Notes: generated by a model not told the origin, from the sequence alone. Positions 50,754 to 59,204 are shown, counted from the first letter of the stretch. The stretch: 64,000 nt of DNA from JAVSMW01 sp032027005 (GCA_032027005.1 JAVSMW010000015.1:25594-89593); one strand, 5' to 3'. Translations and numbers: made by a program.

Positions 50754-52283
50754 TTGGAAGAAAATGAAGCACTATCTGATGTAACTGCTGTAGAAGGCAA
50801 AAAGACCAACCGGCCGGTTGTGCTGGCTACCATCATGATGGCCATGTTTATCGGAGCTATTGAAGCAAATATTGTGGCTACAGCTATGCCCAGCATTGTT
50901 GCCGATCTGGGCGGGTTTTCCCTGTTTACCTGGGTCTTTTCCGCTTTTTTGCTCACTCAGGCCGTGACCGTACCCCTCTATGGGAAGCTGGCAGACTTAT
51001 TTGGGCGAAAGCCAGTGTTTATTTTTGGCGTAGTGGTATTTCTAATTGGGTCAATTTTATGCGGTTTGGCCCGGACAATGCATGCCCTGGTTGTTTTCCG
51101 TTTTATCCAGGGGATAGGGGCTGGGGCCATTTTGCCTATTGCCATAACTATTGTTGGGGACATTTATTCAATTGAGGAGCGGGCCAAAATTCAGGGTTAT
51201 ATATCTAGTGTCTGGGGTATTTCCTCAATAGTTGGACCGGCGCTTGGGGCGGTCTTTGTTCAGTATCTGCACTGGGCCTGGGTGTTTTGGGTCAACATCC
51301 CTTTAGGTATACTAAGCATTGCTGGGTTATGGCTTTTTCTGCATGAAAATATTGAAACCCAAAAACATCAAATTGATTTCCGGGGGGCTGTACTTCTCCT
51401 AATGGGGGTAAGCGCTTTGATGATTGTTTCTATTCAGGGAGGCAGCACCTGGCCCTGGCGGTCCGGGCCTGTATTTTTCCTGCTGGGTTTGACTCTGATT
51501 TCTTTCATTTTATTTATCATCAGGGAGAAAAAAGTTGCGGAGCCTGTAATGCCCCTGGCAATTTGGAAGAACCCGCTGATCGCCGTGGCTAACCTTTGTG
51601 CATTTACTACCGGGGCGGTAATGATAGGTGTTGCCACTTTTCTGCCTACTTACATCCAAGGCGTGATGGGACAGGCACCTGCAGTTGCCGGGCTTTGTCT
51701 CGGGATGATGTCATTAGGCTGGCCCCTGGCATCAACTGTCGCTGGCAGAATTATGATCAGATATGGCTACCGGAGTATTACCTTATTGGGAGGAGCGGCC
51801 CTAGTGGCAGGCGCAATTTTCTTCGTAACTTTACAGCCGGGGAAAGGGCCAATCTGGGCGGCTGCCGGAGCATTTTTGATTGGGGCAGGGATGGGCCTTT
51901 CTGCTACAACTTTTATTGTAGCCATCCAGAGCAGTGTGGATTGGACAATGCGAGGTGCGGCCACTGCCTCCCACATGTTTATGCGTATTTTAGGCAATAC
52001 CGTGGGAGCGGCTGTCCTGGGCGGGGTGTTAAACAACTATCTAAGCCGCTTTTTACAAAGCCGGGCTGGGGCAGCCCAAATCCCCCTGGATCTGGATGTG
52101 GCGAATCTGTTACTTGACCCCCAGAGAAGCAGTAATCTCTCTGATCAAGTATTATTAATACTCCGGCGGGGGTTGACTGAATCACTGCATATTGTCTATT
52201 GGGGGGTATTGGTTCTGGCTTTGCTAAGTGTACTGCTGATGTACAAGTTGCCAAGAAAACTGGAGCATCTTGACACTAAATAG
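50754..52283 (+). CDS. MFS drug exporter, EmrB/QacA (DHA2) family
   Basis: About 509 residues with 14 membrane helices. Start TTG 50754 (MEENEALSDV), eight bases after TAGGAG; GTG 50745 is too near the SD. Motif A is present (GKLADLFGRKPVF), motif C-like (GISSIVGPALGAVFV), and MFRILGNTVGAAVLGGVL in the second half. It expels lipophilic compounds using the proton gradient. A SanA/YdcF gene follows 11 bp later. Confidence 0.92.
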   Translation: MEENEALSDVTAVEGKKTNRPVVLATIMMAMFIGAIEANIVATAMPSIVADLGGFSLFTWVFSAFLLTQAVTVPLYGKLADLFGRKPVFIFGVVVFLIGSILCGLARTMHALVVFRFIQGIGAGAILPIAITIVGDIYSIEERAKIQGYISSVWGISSIVGPALGAVFVQYLHWAWVFWVNIPLGILSIAGLWLFLHENIETQKHQIDFRGAVLLLMGVSALMIVSIQGGSTWPWRSGPVFFLLGLTLISFILFIIREKKVAEPVMPLAIWKNPLIAVANLCAFTTGAVMIGVATFLPTYIQGVMGQAPAVAGLCLGMMSLGWPLASTVAGRIMIRYGYRSITLLGGAALVAGAIFFVTLQPGKGPIWAAAGAFLIGAGMGLSATTFIVAIQSSVDWTMRGAATASHMFMRILGNTVGAAVLGGVLNNYLSRFLQSRAGAAQIPLDLDVANLLLDPQRSSNLSDQVLLILRRGLTESLHIVYWGVLVLALLSVLLMYKLPRKLEHLDTK

Positions 52284-52294
52284 TAGGAGTTGCT

Positions 52295-52975
52295 ATGAAT
52301 AATAACATAATTAAAGAACTAAGAACCGGCGTATTTATCTCAATTTTAGCCGGAATATTGGGAGCGGCATCATTATTAATTATAAATGCCTATGTGCAAT
52401 CCTCGGTTAAAGATCAGATTATTGCGATAGAGCAGGCAGTTAAGTTGGATGCTGACTGTATTCTTGTCCTCGGCGCAGGGGTGTGGAGTGGCGGGAGGCC
52501 AAGCCACATGCTTGAGGACAGGCTTATACAAGGTATCGATTTATATGAGAAGGGTGCTTCCGACAGATTACTGCTCAGTGGCGACCATGGCAGGAAAGAA
52601 TATGATGAGGTAAATGTTATGAAGCAATTCGCCATTGACAAAAATATTACCTCAGAGCATATTTTTATGGATCACGCAGGTTTTTCGACTTATGAAAGCC
52701 TGTACCGGACAAGAGATATTTTCAAAGCTGACAAAATAATTATTGTAACCCAGAAGTATCACCTGTACCGGGCATTGTATATTGCCAAAAAATTGGGTCT
52801 TGAAGCATACGGTGTGCCCTCTGACCCCAGGGTATATGCCGGTCAGAAAAGTAGGGAATTAAGAGAAATACTGGCCCGGGTAAAAGATTTTTTAAATGTA
52901 ATTGTTAAACCTGAGCCAACTTATCTTGGTGAAGAAATACCGGTAAGCGGCAATGGTGATTTGACAAATGATTGA
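52295..52975 (+). CDS. YdcF/SanA-family protein (DUF218)
   Basis: 226 residues from ATG 52295 (SD GTAGGAGTTGCT). One membrane segment (~11-33) is followed by the DUF218 domain: DADCILVLGAGVWSGGRPSHMLEDRLIQGIDLYEKG, LLLSGDHGRKEYDEV, DHAGFSTYESLYRTRDIF and IIVTQKYHLYRALYIAKKLG. The family includes SanA, involved in envelope integrity. Its reaction is unknown. It is probably co-transcribed with the MFS exporter. Confidence 0.9.
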   Translation: MNNNIIKELRTGVFISILAGILGAASLLIINAYVQSSVKDQIIAIEQAVKLDADCILVLGAGVWSGGRPSHMLEDRLIQGIDLYEKGASDRLLLSGDHGRKEYDEVNVMKQFAIDKNITSEHIFMDHAGFSTYESLYRTRDIFKADKIIIVTQKYHLYRALYIAKKLGLEAYGVPSDPRVYAGQKSRELREILARVKDFLNVIVKPEPTYLGEEIPVSGNGDLTND

Positions 52976-53005
52976 CGGCCCCGCACATGGGGCTGGGGTG
53001 ACCCT

Positions 53006-53055
53006 AAACTGGCGGTATTCGATTTGAATAAATCGGATACCGCCAGTTTATCTTT
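53006..53055. terminator. GGCGGTATTCGAT-family hairpin, copy C
   Basis: AAACTGGCGGTATTCGATTT (53006-53025) pairs with the complement at 53030-53049. The arm ends AGTTTATCTTTG. It lies 30 bp after the ydcF-like stop codon. Confidence 0.8.
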
Positions 53056-53188
53056 GTCTATTTTCTTTAAAAGATTCAATCATAAAGGAAAATGTAACAA
53101 TTGGCCCATTATGTTATTTAGGGAGCAGTGATTTTGCGAAAGACGCAGTATCTAATATGTCAGATCCGAGTTCGGAAATGAAAAAATC

Positions 53189-53368
53189 ATGAGTACGGAA
53201 AAAGCATATGATGAAGTGAAAGGTTGTTCGGAATGGATTGCAAGGCCTGGCTTTACCAGGGACGAGGCATATAAACATTTTGCTTATCCCCAGCTTATAA
53301 TCGGGACTACTAAATTTTCAACAAATAAATCATATTTCGGTCACAGAATTATCAAATTTAACTGCTAA
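53189..53368 (+). CDS. Small ORF of unknown function
   Basis: 59 residues from ATG 53189: MSTEKAYDEVKGCSEWIARP, then GFTRDEAYKHFAYPQLIIGT, then TKFSTNKSYFGHRIIKFNC. No strong SD (GGAAATGAAAAAATC). The composition is protein-like, but it could be a fragment of a larger lost gene. I do not recognise it. The rest of the gap 53056-53414 shows nothing else. Confidence 0.35.
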   Translation: MSTEKAYDEVKGCSEWIARPGFTRDEAYKHFAYPQLIIGTTKFSTNKSYFGHRIIKFNC

Positions 53369-53414
53369 TATTTATTTAAGGATTAGTACTACACAGATTA
53401 GGAGGCGCTTTTAA

Positions 53415-53867
53415 ATGAAAAGAAAGCTTATCATTACAGGAGTCATCGGAGTTCTTTCCTTCTCATTATTTACGGGAGCACTTGCGAAAAATGCCGAAAC
53501 CGTGCAAGCGAAAGAAACAGCAAATGCTGAGGTCTTAACTGGCGACAATTTGTGGGGACCGGGTAAAAGTAATGAGACCTACAGAGGAATGTGGGAAGTA
53601 ATGAAGGAAAGCAAGTTTGGCAAGGAAATGTTTAAAGCCATGGAGAAGCAGGATTTTGATGCCATGCAGGAACTAATGCAGGATCCTGCAGCCATGGAAG
53701 AAATGAATAATTTAATGCAAGACCCCGCAGTTCAGGAGTTCCATGACGAAATGCATACAAACAACCCGGAAATGCTAAACATGCATAACCAAATGCTCAC
53801 CGGCACGGGTGGGATGATGGGCACCGGCTCGGGGATGATGGGCAATGGTGGCGGCATGGGGTTATAA
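53415..53867 (+). CDS. Secreted methionine-rich protein
   Basis: 150 residues from ATG 53415 (SD TTAGGAGGCGCTTTTAA). A signal peptide (MKRKLIITGVIGVLSFSLFTGALA) is followed by a helical, Met- and Glu/Asp-rich part (EMFKAMEKQDFDAMQELMQDPAAMEEMNNLM) and a Gly/Met tail (TGGMMGTGSGMMGNGGGM). Exposed Met clusters can bind copper(I) or silver, or act as an oxidant sink. A role with metals is inferred; it lies before the MerT-like gene. Confidence 0.75.
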   Translation: MKRKLIITGVIGVLSFSLFTGALAKNAETVQAKETANAEVLTGDNLWGPGKSNETYRGMWEVMKESKFGKEMFKAMEKQDFDAMQELMQDPAAMEEMNNLMQDPAVQEFHDEMHTNNPEMLNMHNQMLTGTGGMMGTGSGMMGNGGGMGL

Positions 53868-53888
53868 ATTTAACTAAGTTAAAAAGGG

Positions 53889-53920
53889 AAACCTCGGGAC
53901 TAGTCCGGAGGTTTTCTATT
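53889..53920 (+). terminator. Terminator after the Met-rich gene
   Basis: AACCTC...GAGGTT stem (53889-53913) with an inner imperfect part around CTAG, followed by TTCTATTT. Confidence 0.75.
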
Positions 53921-53935
53921 TATCCTATGGCAAAC

Positions 53936-54034
53936 CGCCACTTATCTCCTGCTTATGAAGCGAGAGATAAGTGGCGCTAAGTCCCTGGATAAGTTCAACT
54001 AAACTTCAGATGGAGTGAAAACCCCATCTGAAGT
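53936..54034. repeat. Two long tandem hairpins
   Basis: CGCCACTTATCTC (53936-53948) pairs with GAGATAAGTGGCG (53964-53976), and ACTTCAGATGG (54003-54013) with CCATCTGAAGT (54024-54034). GTTCAACTAAA lies between. The word GTTCAACT also occurs in the hairpin chain at 47653-47746, so both may be remnants of the same kind of element. The stretch 53914-54134 holds no gene. Confidence 0.6.
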
Positions 54035-54134
54035 AATTTTCACTTTAGGGGCTCTCGTAAATAGTCTTAAAATATGACGCAGAGCGAACAGAGGGCACAA
54101 AAAACGCAGAGGATACAATGGTTAGGAGGAAAAT

Positions 54135-54449
54135 ATGACCACTTGGAAGGAAAAATTTAGCCAAATCTTCACTATGATTTCGGCCGCTTCTGCCTGTCTT
54201 GCCTGACTGCTTCCTGTTTTAATTATTCCGCTCGGTCTGGGCGGTTCCATGTTATCTACACTAGCCTTTTTTGCTAAATATCAGTGGTGGTTTATTAGTT
54301 CAAGTTTCGTTTTTTTGGGTTTAGCTCATTGGCTGACTTGGCGTAAACGGTCAGCAGTAAAGCGTAAACATAAAATTGTTTTATGGATATCAACGGCATT
54401 AACTCTTTTTAGTTTTGTCTACTTTCTTTATTCGCTTGGGTACTTTTAA
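54135..54449 (+). CDS. Candidate selenoprotein, MerT-like membrane protein (in-frame TGA = Sec24)
   Basis: Start ATG 54135 behind GGTTAGGAGGAAAAT, a strong SD. The frame has a TGA at 54204-54206 (codon 24), then runs to 54449, 104 residues. Before the TGA: MTTWKEKFSQIFTMISAASA then CLA; after it: LLPVLIIPLGLGG and two more membrane helices (~48-66, ~82-101). In MerT the first helix has a Cys-Cys pair three to four residues before a conserved Pro; the TGA sits exactly three residues before that Pro, at the second Cys. A SECIS-like hairpin is at 54228-54244. If UGA is read as stop, the product would start at ATG 54249 without helix 1, with no SD. A decayed gene is the main alternative. Confidence 0.7.
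54228..54244 (+). promoter_or_regulatory. Candidate bacterial SECIS element
   Basis: CCGCTC and GGGCGG form a 6-bp stem (one T-G) with the loop GGTCT. The loop begins 28 bases after the TGA, within the range known for bacterial SECIS elements, and GGUCU is the loop core of the E. coli fdhF SECIS. It binds SelB in known cases. Confidence 0.65.
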
Positions 54450-54521
54450 ATTGAAATTCACTTCTAAACGCATAACCTAAACGAATGACATTGAGATATT
54501 TTAAAGAGAAGGGTGGTTTTG

Positions 54522-54917
54522 ATGAAGAAAAAAATATTTTTTGCTGTATTGGCGGGTCTTTTGGTGTTAATTATGATGGGTTGCACAGATAGTAATACTT
54601 CGAGTGGGGAGACCGAAGTTAAGATAATCACGGCAGAGGAACTAAAAAAAGAGCTGGATTCTACTTTAGATGAAGATACAGTAATTGTAGATGTCAGGGA
54701 ACTTAATCTATACGAAAAAGAGCATATTCCGGGAGCAATTCTTATACCTTTTGCGGATTTCGAGAAAGAATACAGTCAAATTGACAAGAATAAGAGAGTC
54801 ATCATTGTTTGTCATACGGGCCCTATGGGTGAAGTAGCAGGTCAATTTCTAATTTCTAAGGGCTATCAACAAGTTTTTAACTTAGAGGGTGGCATGAGGG
54901 CATGGAATGACAAGTAA
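54522..54917 (+). CDS. Rhodanese-like lipoprotein
   Basis: 131 residues from ATG 54522, about eight bases after GAAGGGTGG. A lipoprotein signal with lipobox MMGC (Cys ~21) is followed by one rhodanese domain: DTVIVDVRELNLYEKEHIPGAILIPFADFEKEY and the active-site loop VCHTGPMGEVAGQFL with its catalytic Cys. It should act outside the membrane on sulfur compounds. It follows the MerT-like gene by 72 bp on the same strand. Confidence 0.9.
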   Translation: MKKKIFFAVLAGLLVLIMMGCTDSNTSSGETEVKIITAEELKKELDSTLDEDTVIVDVRELNLYEKEHIPGAILIPFADFEKEYSQIDKNKRVIIVCHTGPMGEVAGQFLISKGYQQVFNLEGGMRAWNDK

Positions 54918-54961
54918 TATTGGTCAACATTATTTCGCAAAAATGTATTGTTTTGATATCT

Positions 54962-56395
54962 TCATTTAAGAGCAGGCTTTCTGGCAGTGATATATTTACT
55001 TATATAAGTATACGCAAAAATGACTCCCCCTGCCGTGAACATCAGGCCTGCCAGCAGCCGGACAAATAAGTAGGGTTTCAGCAAAAACTGCACCTTCATA
55101 AATTCCCAGCCTGCCCCATACCAAAGATAAGTTTGCAGCAGCCCGGCGACGGCTAGGGCTCCTTCCATACCAGCCAGGCCTAGATTTATCAGCCAAAAGG
55201 AGAGGTTTGCTCTAAAAATTGCTTTTTTGTCAAGGGTGGCGTAGTTTGAAATAATATATGCACAAATTCCGATTACCCCTTGGCCGAAAAATCCGAACAA
55301 GGCTAGGTGGGCATGGGTTGAGGTTAGATATGTGCCATGCACCCAGCGGTTAACAAACGGTGTGGCAATTAATAACCCCAACATTCCCACTCCGACAACA
55401 TTCCAAAATACACTGCCAAGCAAAAAATTAAAGGCCGGATTTTCTATCCTTTTTGTTTTTAGAGCCTCCCAGATTATGAGAACACTTAAAAAAGCGGGGA
55501 TAGCCTGCACAGCACTGAAAATTCCACCAATGTAGAGCCAGAAATTTGGGGTTCCGGTCCAATAGTAGTGGTGTCCGACAGCCAGAAAGCCGGCCAGAAC
55601 TATCAAAGTGGCCTGGATAAAAAGCAGTTTTTTGATATAGCTTTTTTTTGCTTCCGTAAAGTTCAGTAATGCCCCGACTAGAGCAACCACCAGCAGTAGT
55701 TCAAGGGTGGCTTCTTCCCATAAATGGCTGATCCAAAAAGTTAACAGCTTATCCGGAATCGGATGCGTGATAAAGAACAGGTTTGGGGCCAGTAAAAAGA
55801 TTGTCAAAAGGGTTCCTGAAATTATGATTATCGAAGCCGGCTGGAAAATGGACTTCGGTTTTTTCAGGACTGTTCTGATTATGTTGTAGGCAAAAAGGGT
55901 CAACCCCAATAGAATTCCCAGTTTAAAGGGCAGTGGTGCTTCCAGATATTCACGGCCTTCGGTAAATCCCAGAGCCAGAGCCGTGTAATTTCCCAGGAAA
56001 GTGAAAATTAACAGCCAAAACTGGATAGCAGCTATTCTGGTACTGTGAAGTTCAGTTTTAATTGCCTCGATGAGGTAATAATAAGCAATCCCCATAGTAC
56101 CCAAAAGCGGCCAGAGGACAGCCTGGTTAAGATGCACAGCCCTACCATTACGGAATTGGACCAGGGTAGGCAGGTTCGGGAAAACTAGTTCCAGTGCTCC
56201 CGCCAGAGCTAAAATACCATGCATGCCAAAGAAAAAGATAGTAGCCAGACAGTATTTTAGGACTGCTTTTTTTGTGGCCAGCGGCTGGGTTTCTGATTGA
56301 ATGCCGGTTGGCGGTTGTATTTCTGATTTTTTTACGGTCGGGCGGGGGGCTTTAGCAAAAACCGACCTTATTTTTTTTCTTAGCCATCGAAACAT
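54962..56395 (-). CDS. norB: Nitric oxide reductase, NorB subunit (cNOR type)
   Basis: Reduces 2 NO to N2O at a haem b3/FeB centre. 477 residues with about 12 helices and a ~45-residue polar N-terminus rich in Lys/Pro. Ligands visible: GRAVHLNQAVLWPL (haem), ISHLWEEATLELLLVVALVG with the FeB His and catalytic Glu, AVGHHYYWTGTPNFW (FeB His pair) and TSTHAHLALFGFFGQGVIG (haem His). The NO-reductase Glu replaces the Tyr of oxidases. It lies ten bases after norC. In anaerobes it would detoxify NO. Confidence 0.92.
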   Translation of the reverse strand: MFRWLRKKIRSVFAKAPRPTVKKSEIQPPTGIQSETQPLATKKAVLKYCLATIFFFGMHGILALAGALELVFPNLPTLVQFRNGRAVHLNQAVLWPLLGTMGIAYYYLIEAIKTELHSTRIAAIQFWLLIFTFLGNYTALALGFTEGREYLEAPLPFKLGILLGLTLFAYNIIRTVLKKPKSIFQPASIIIISGTLLTIFLLAPNLFFITHPIPDKLLTFWISHLWEEATLELLLVVALVGALLNFTEAKKSYIKKLLFIQATLIVLAGFLAVGHHYYWTGTPNFWLYIGGIFSAVQAIPAFLSVLIIWEALKTKRIENPAFNFLLGSVFWNVVGVGMLGLLIATPFVNRWVHGTYLTSTHAHLALFGFFGQGVIGICAYIISNYATLDKKAIFRANLSFWLINLGLAGMEGALAVAGLLQTYLWYGAGWEFMKVQFLLKPYLFVRLLAGLMFTAGGVIFAYTYISKYITARKPALK

Positions 56396-56405
56396 ATAAA
56401 TTCCT

Positions 56406-56798
56406 CTATTTTAATGGTTTTGGCGGCCAATTATTGATTTTTATCCGGTCAACAAACTGCAGGTATCTTATCAAATGTTCAGTGTCTTCACTGCTTAGTC
56501 CCGGATGCCGTTTGGATTGGGATGGCCTCATCAACGGCCTGATCTGGAAAAAGGCCCTCAGCCATTCGCCACTTCGTCTGGTAGTCTCATGGGTCATGTC
56601 GGGAGCGTTATAACCGCCGTCACCGAAAATAGTATGACACTCGATACATCCGTTCTGCTGCCAGACTACTTTACCCAGGAGCGCATCTTCCGGAACGTTT
56701 AGTGAAGCTATATGGTTTATGGAAAACAACGTCAGATACAGAAAAGCCCCGACCGAGACGAATACTGTGGCTACATAAACAAACCAGTACTTTTTCAT
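56406..56798 (-). CDS. norC: Nitric oxide reductase, NorC cytochrome c subunit
   Basis: 130 residues from the ATG at 56798 (MKKYWFVYVATVFVSVGAF), preceded on its strand by AAGGAAG; the longer frame from 56852 lacks an SD. One N-terminal membrane anchor is followed by a cytochrome c domain with CIECH in VWQQNGCIECHTIFGDGGYNAPDMT. It delivers electrons to NorB and forms a two-gene operon with it. Confidence 0.92.
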   Translation of the reverse strand: MKKYWFVYVATVFVSVGAFLYLTLFSINHIASLNVPEDALLGKVVWQQNGCIECHTIFGDGGYNAPDMTHETTRRSGEWLRAFFQIRPLMRPSQSKRHPGLSSEDTEHLIRYLQFVDRIKINNWPPKPLK

Positions 56799-56975
56799 GT
56801 GCAGACTTCCTTGACCAGCCTGTTTCAGGCAGTTATAATTTCTACATGACATACAATAATTATCTGTTACATGCCCGGCTTTTATACCAGTATCGCCTGG
56901 TTTATTACCGGAAGCAAAAGGGTTTTTAATGGATATGTTGAATAAGGCTTTAAAACGTTAAGGGGGTTACAGTTG

Positions 56976-58978
56976 ATGAGCACAATGTCACTGCAGGAAA
57001 GAATAAAAAAGACTGTTCAGTTGGAGGAGCCTGACAGAGTTCCCGTTGGGATTTTATCTTCTGCTTCCACAACACAGGTGTTTACTAAAATGAGTGCAGA
57101 GGACTTCTTTTCAGGGCCTGAAAAAATGCTGGAGTCTGAAGTGAAAAGTCTGAAATAGTTAGCTATAATAACCTTTAAAGTAAAAAGGTATAGCAAACAA
57201 GCCATCAGTTGATGACTTAAAAAAGATATGGATTAGCAAGANTCCCTATGGCTGTAGAATAGTATAAAAGTAGCTCAAAGCCAATATATTTCATTACGTT
57301 TTGTGCCTTGAGCGAAGCGAAAGGAATGGATATATTTATGAGAATGTTTCCGGCAGCTCTGCTGATTGATGGCATCAGGCCGGAGTATGGGCCGGAGTTT
57401 TTTGCCGCCGCCTATGGGTATAAATATAAATGGCTGAGTTCCGGGGTCACTATTGATCGATCCAGTATGCGGGTTGAGGATATTAAGGCAATTGATCCTC
57501 ATCAGGATGGTCTGCTGCCCAGGGTATTGGAAGAATGGGATTACATGTTCAAGCATGCCCCTGATGATTTAAAAGAAACCTGGGGAGATTTGCTGTGGAG
57601 TCTGAGAATGCCGTCCCCAATTCATTTGTTGGCTGACATGGTAGGGTTCCGGAGGCTGTTTGAATTATATTATCAGGACCCTCAGTTGGTTCATGAAATA
57701 TGCGAAATCAACTGCGAGAGCCTTACCAATTGGATAAAAGCTCAAAAAGAGCTTTTTGAGAGCAATGGGGTCACTCCTACCTGTGCTTTTATAATTGAAG
57801 AAACCCTGGGCCTGACTTCTCCATGGATTGCCGAACAGTTCTTTCTTCCTTATATGAAAAAAATTACCGGTCAGCTGCAGGGCTTTGAAATAATCAGAAT
57901 GCACGGTGATGTGGACATATCCCACAGTTGGCTGCCGGATATTGTAAAACAGTGCGGGATCAATATCTATAATTTTAATTTTTGTAATTTGCGCCGCCTG
58001 AAGGCTACTGTCGGACAGCACATGTGCCTGGAAGGGAATATTTCTTCGATAAATGTCCTAAAAGACGGGAGTCAGGAAGATATTGAACAGGCAGTGGCCA
58101 AGCTTATTGCCACAGCCGGCCCCGGAGGCGGGCTGATAGTATCAACCGGTGGAGGGGTAAGTGCAGATGTCCACCCTGAAAAAGTTAAAATGATGATCGC
58201 AGCAGTGGAGAAGTATGGGCAATATCCGCTGAAAGAGGCCTGCTACCAGAAGGCAGATGAGTTTAAAAAGCTGTATTACGCTAATTTAGGGGAAAAGCTT
58301 GCCAACATAAAGCCTTTAGAACCGGCACCCTGTGCCGGGGAAGACTGTTTAGCCTGGGTCTGTGATGATGTGATGGCTGGTGAGATCACAAAGGTCAAGG
58401 ATTCGGTAAAATGTGCTCTGGCTATGGGCAAGTCACCTGCCATGATAATTCAGGAAGGTCTTGGCCAAGGGTTGTCTGCCGTTTCCGAAAAATACAACCG
58501 GGAGCAGGTATTTTTACCTGAACTGATCCTGGCTGGCGAAGTGTTTAACAGGGGTATCGAAGCATTGGAAGATGCCTTTAGCGAGCAGGAAATTAAAGGC
58601 AGGGTAGTATTAGGAACGATTAAAGGAAATGTCCAGGAAAGCGGCATGCCCATTGTTTCAGCGATGCTAAAAAGTTCCGGGTACAAAGTCAAAGAAATTG
58701 GTGTAAATGTTGACCCCGAGACTTTTATTCTGGAGGCCAAAGCTTTTTCGGCAGATATCATTGCTGTTGGAGTATATGTACGTTTAGCCTGGCAGAATGC
58801 CCAGGAATTGATAACTCTTATCCGCCGGGAGAACCTACCATACAAAATGTTGACCGGGGGTAAAGGGTATAAGAATGAAGCAGAGGCTCTGGAGATGGGC
58901 TTTGATGCCTTTGCCGAAGACGGCCTAGACACGGTCAAAAAAGCAGATGTGCTGATGGCGGCTATTAATCAAAAATAA
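56976..58978 (+). pseudogene. UroD-type/corrinoid-binding fusion protein gene, interrupted by a mobile element
   Basis: Start ATG 56976 (MSTMSLQERIKKTVQLEEPD) after AAGGGGGTTACAG. The first part stops at TAG 57156 inside the inserted element; after it the same protein resumes with IFMRMFPAALLIDGIRPEYG and runs to 58978. Removing 57145-57329 joins the parts in frame (SEV-N-IFMRMF). Domains: UroD/MtbA-like methyltransferase (~1-340), then a helical cap and B12-binding fold (from about residue 385). In the B12 fold DxHxxG reads NVQESG, so the cobalt-ligand His and its Asp are absent. A truncated product could start at ATG 57326 or 57338. Confidence 0.85.
57145..57329 (+). mobile_element. ~184-bp non-coding mobile element, copy 2
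   Basis: Runs from about AAAAGTCTGAAATAG to GAAAGG then AATGG, and matches 31366-31548. It is inserted in the UroD-type gene; excision of the stretch restores the frame, which fixes the boundaries to within a few bases (57145 or 57148 on the left). GGCT...AGCC pairing and the terminal CCTTGAGCGAAGCGAAAGG hairpin are shared. It has one N at 57242, at the matching place to the N in copy 1. No duplication of target bases is seen. Confidence 0.75.
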
Positions 58979-59005
58979 TATATTTCCAACCTGATGATAA
59001 ATTAG

Positions 59006-59036
59006 GCCGAGGTCATTGTGACCCCGGCTTTTTTGT
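59006..59036 (+). terminator. Terminator after the UroD-type gene
   Basis: GCCGAGGTCA pairs with TGACCCCGGC (one mismatch) around TTG, followed by TTTTTTG. Confidence 0.85.
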
Positions 59037-59204
59037 ACTACAGGAAATTATATCTTTTCAACATTTGTACCCGCAAGGGGCAGGCCGGATCTGTAAGCGG
59101 CTAAAGCGGCAAATATTATTAGTTAAAGCTACCCACTGAAATTAAACAAAACATAAGTATAGTTTATTATGAGTAAGCAGCTTCCCGGAAATTATCAAAA
59201 GATA

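Noticed and set aside
56505..56929. Plus-strand open frames opposite norC
   Set aside because: They are antisense to a well-supported cytochrome gene with CIECH.
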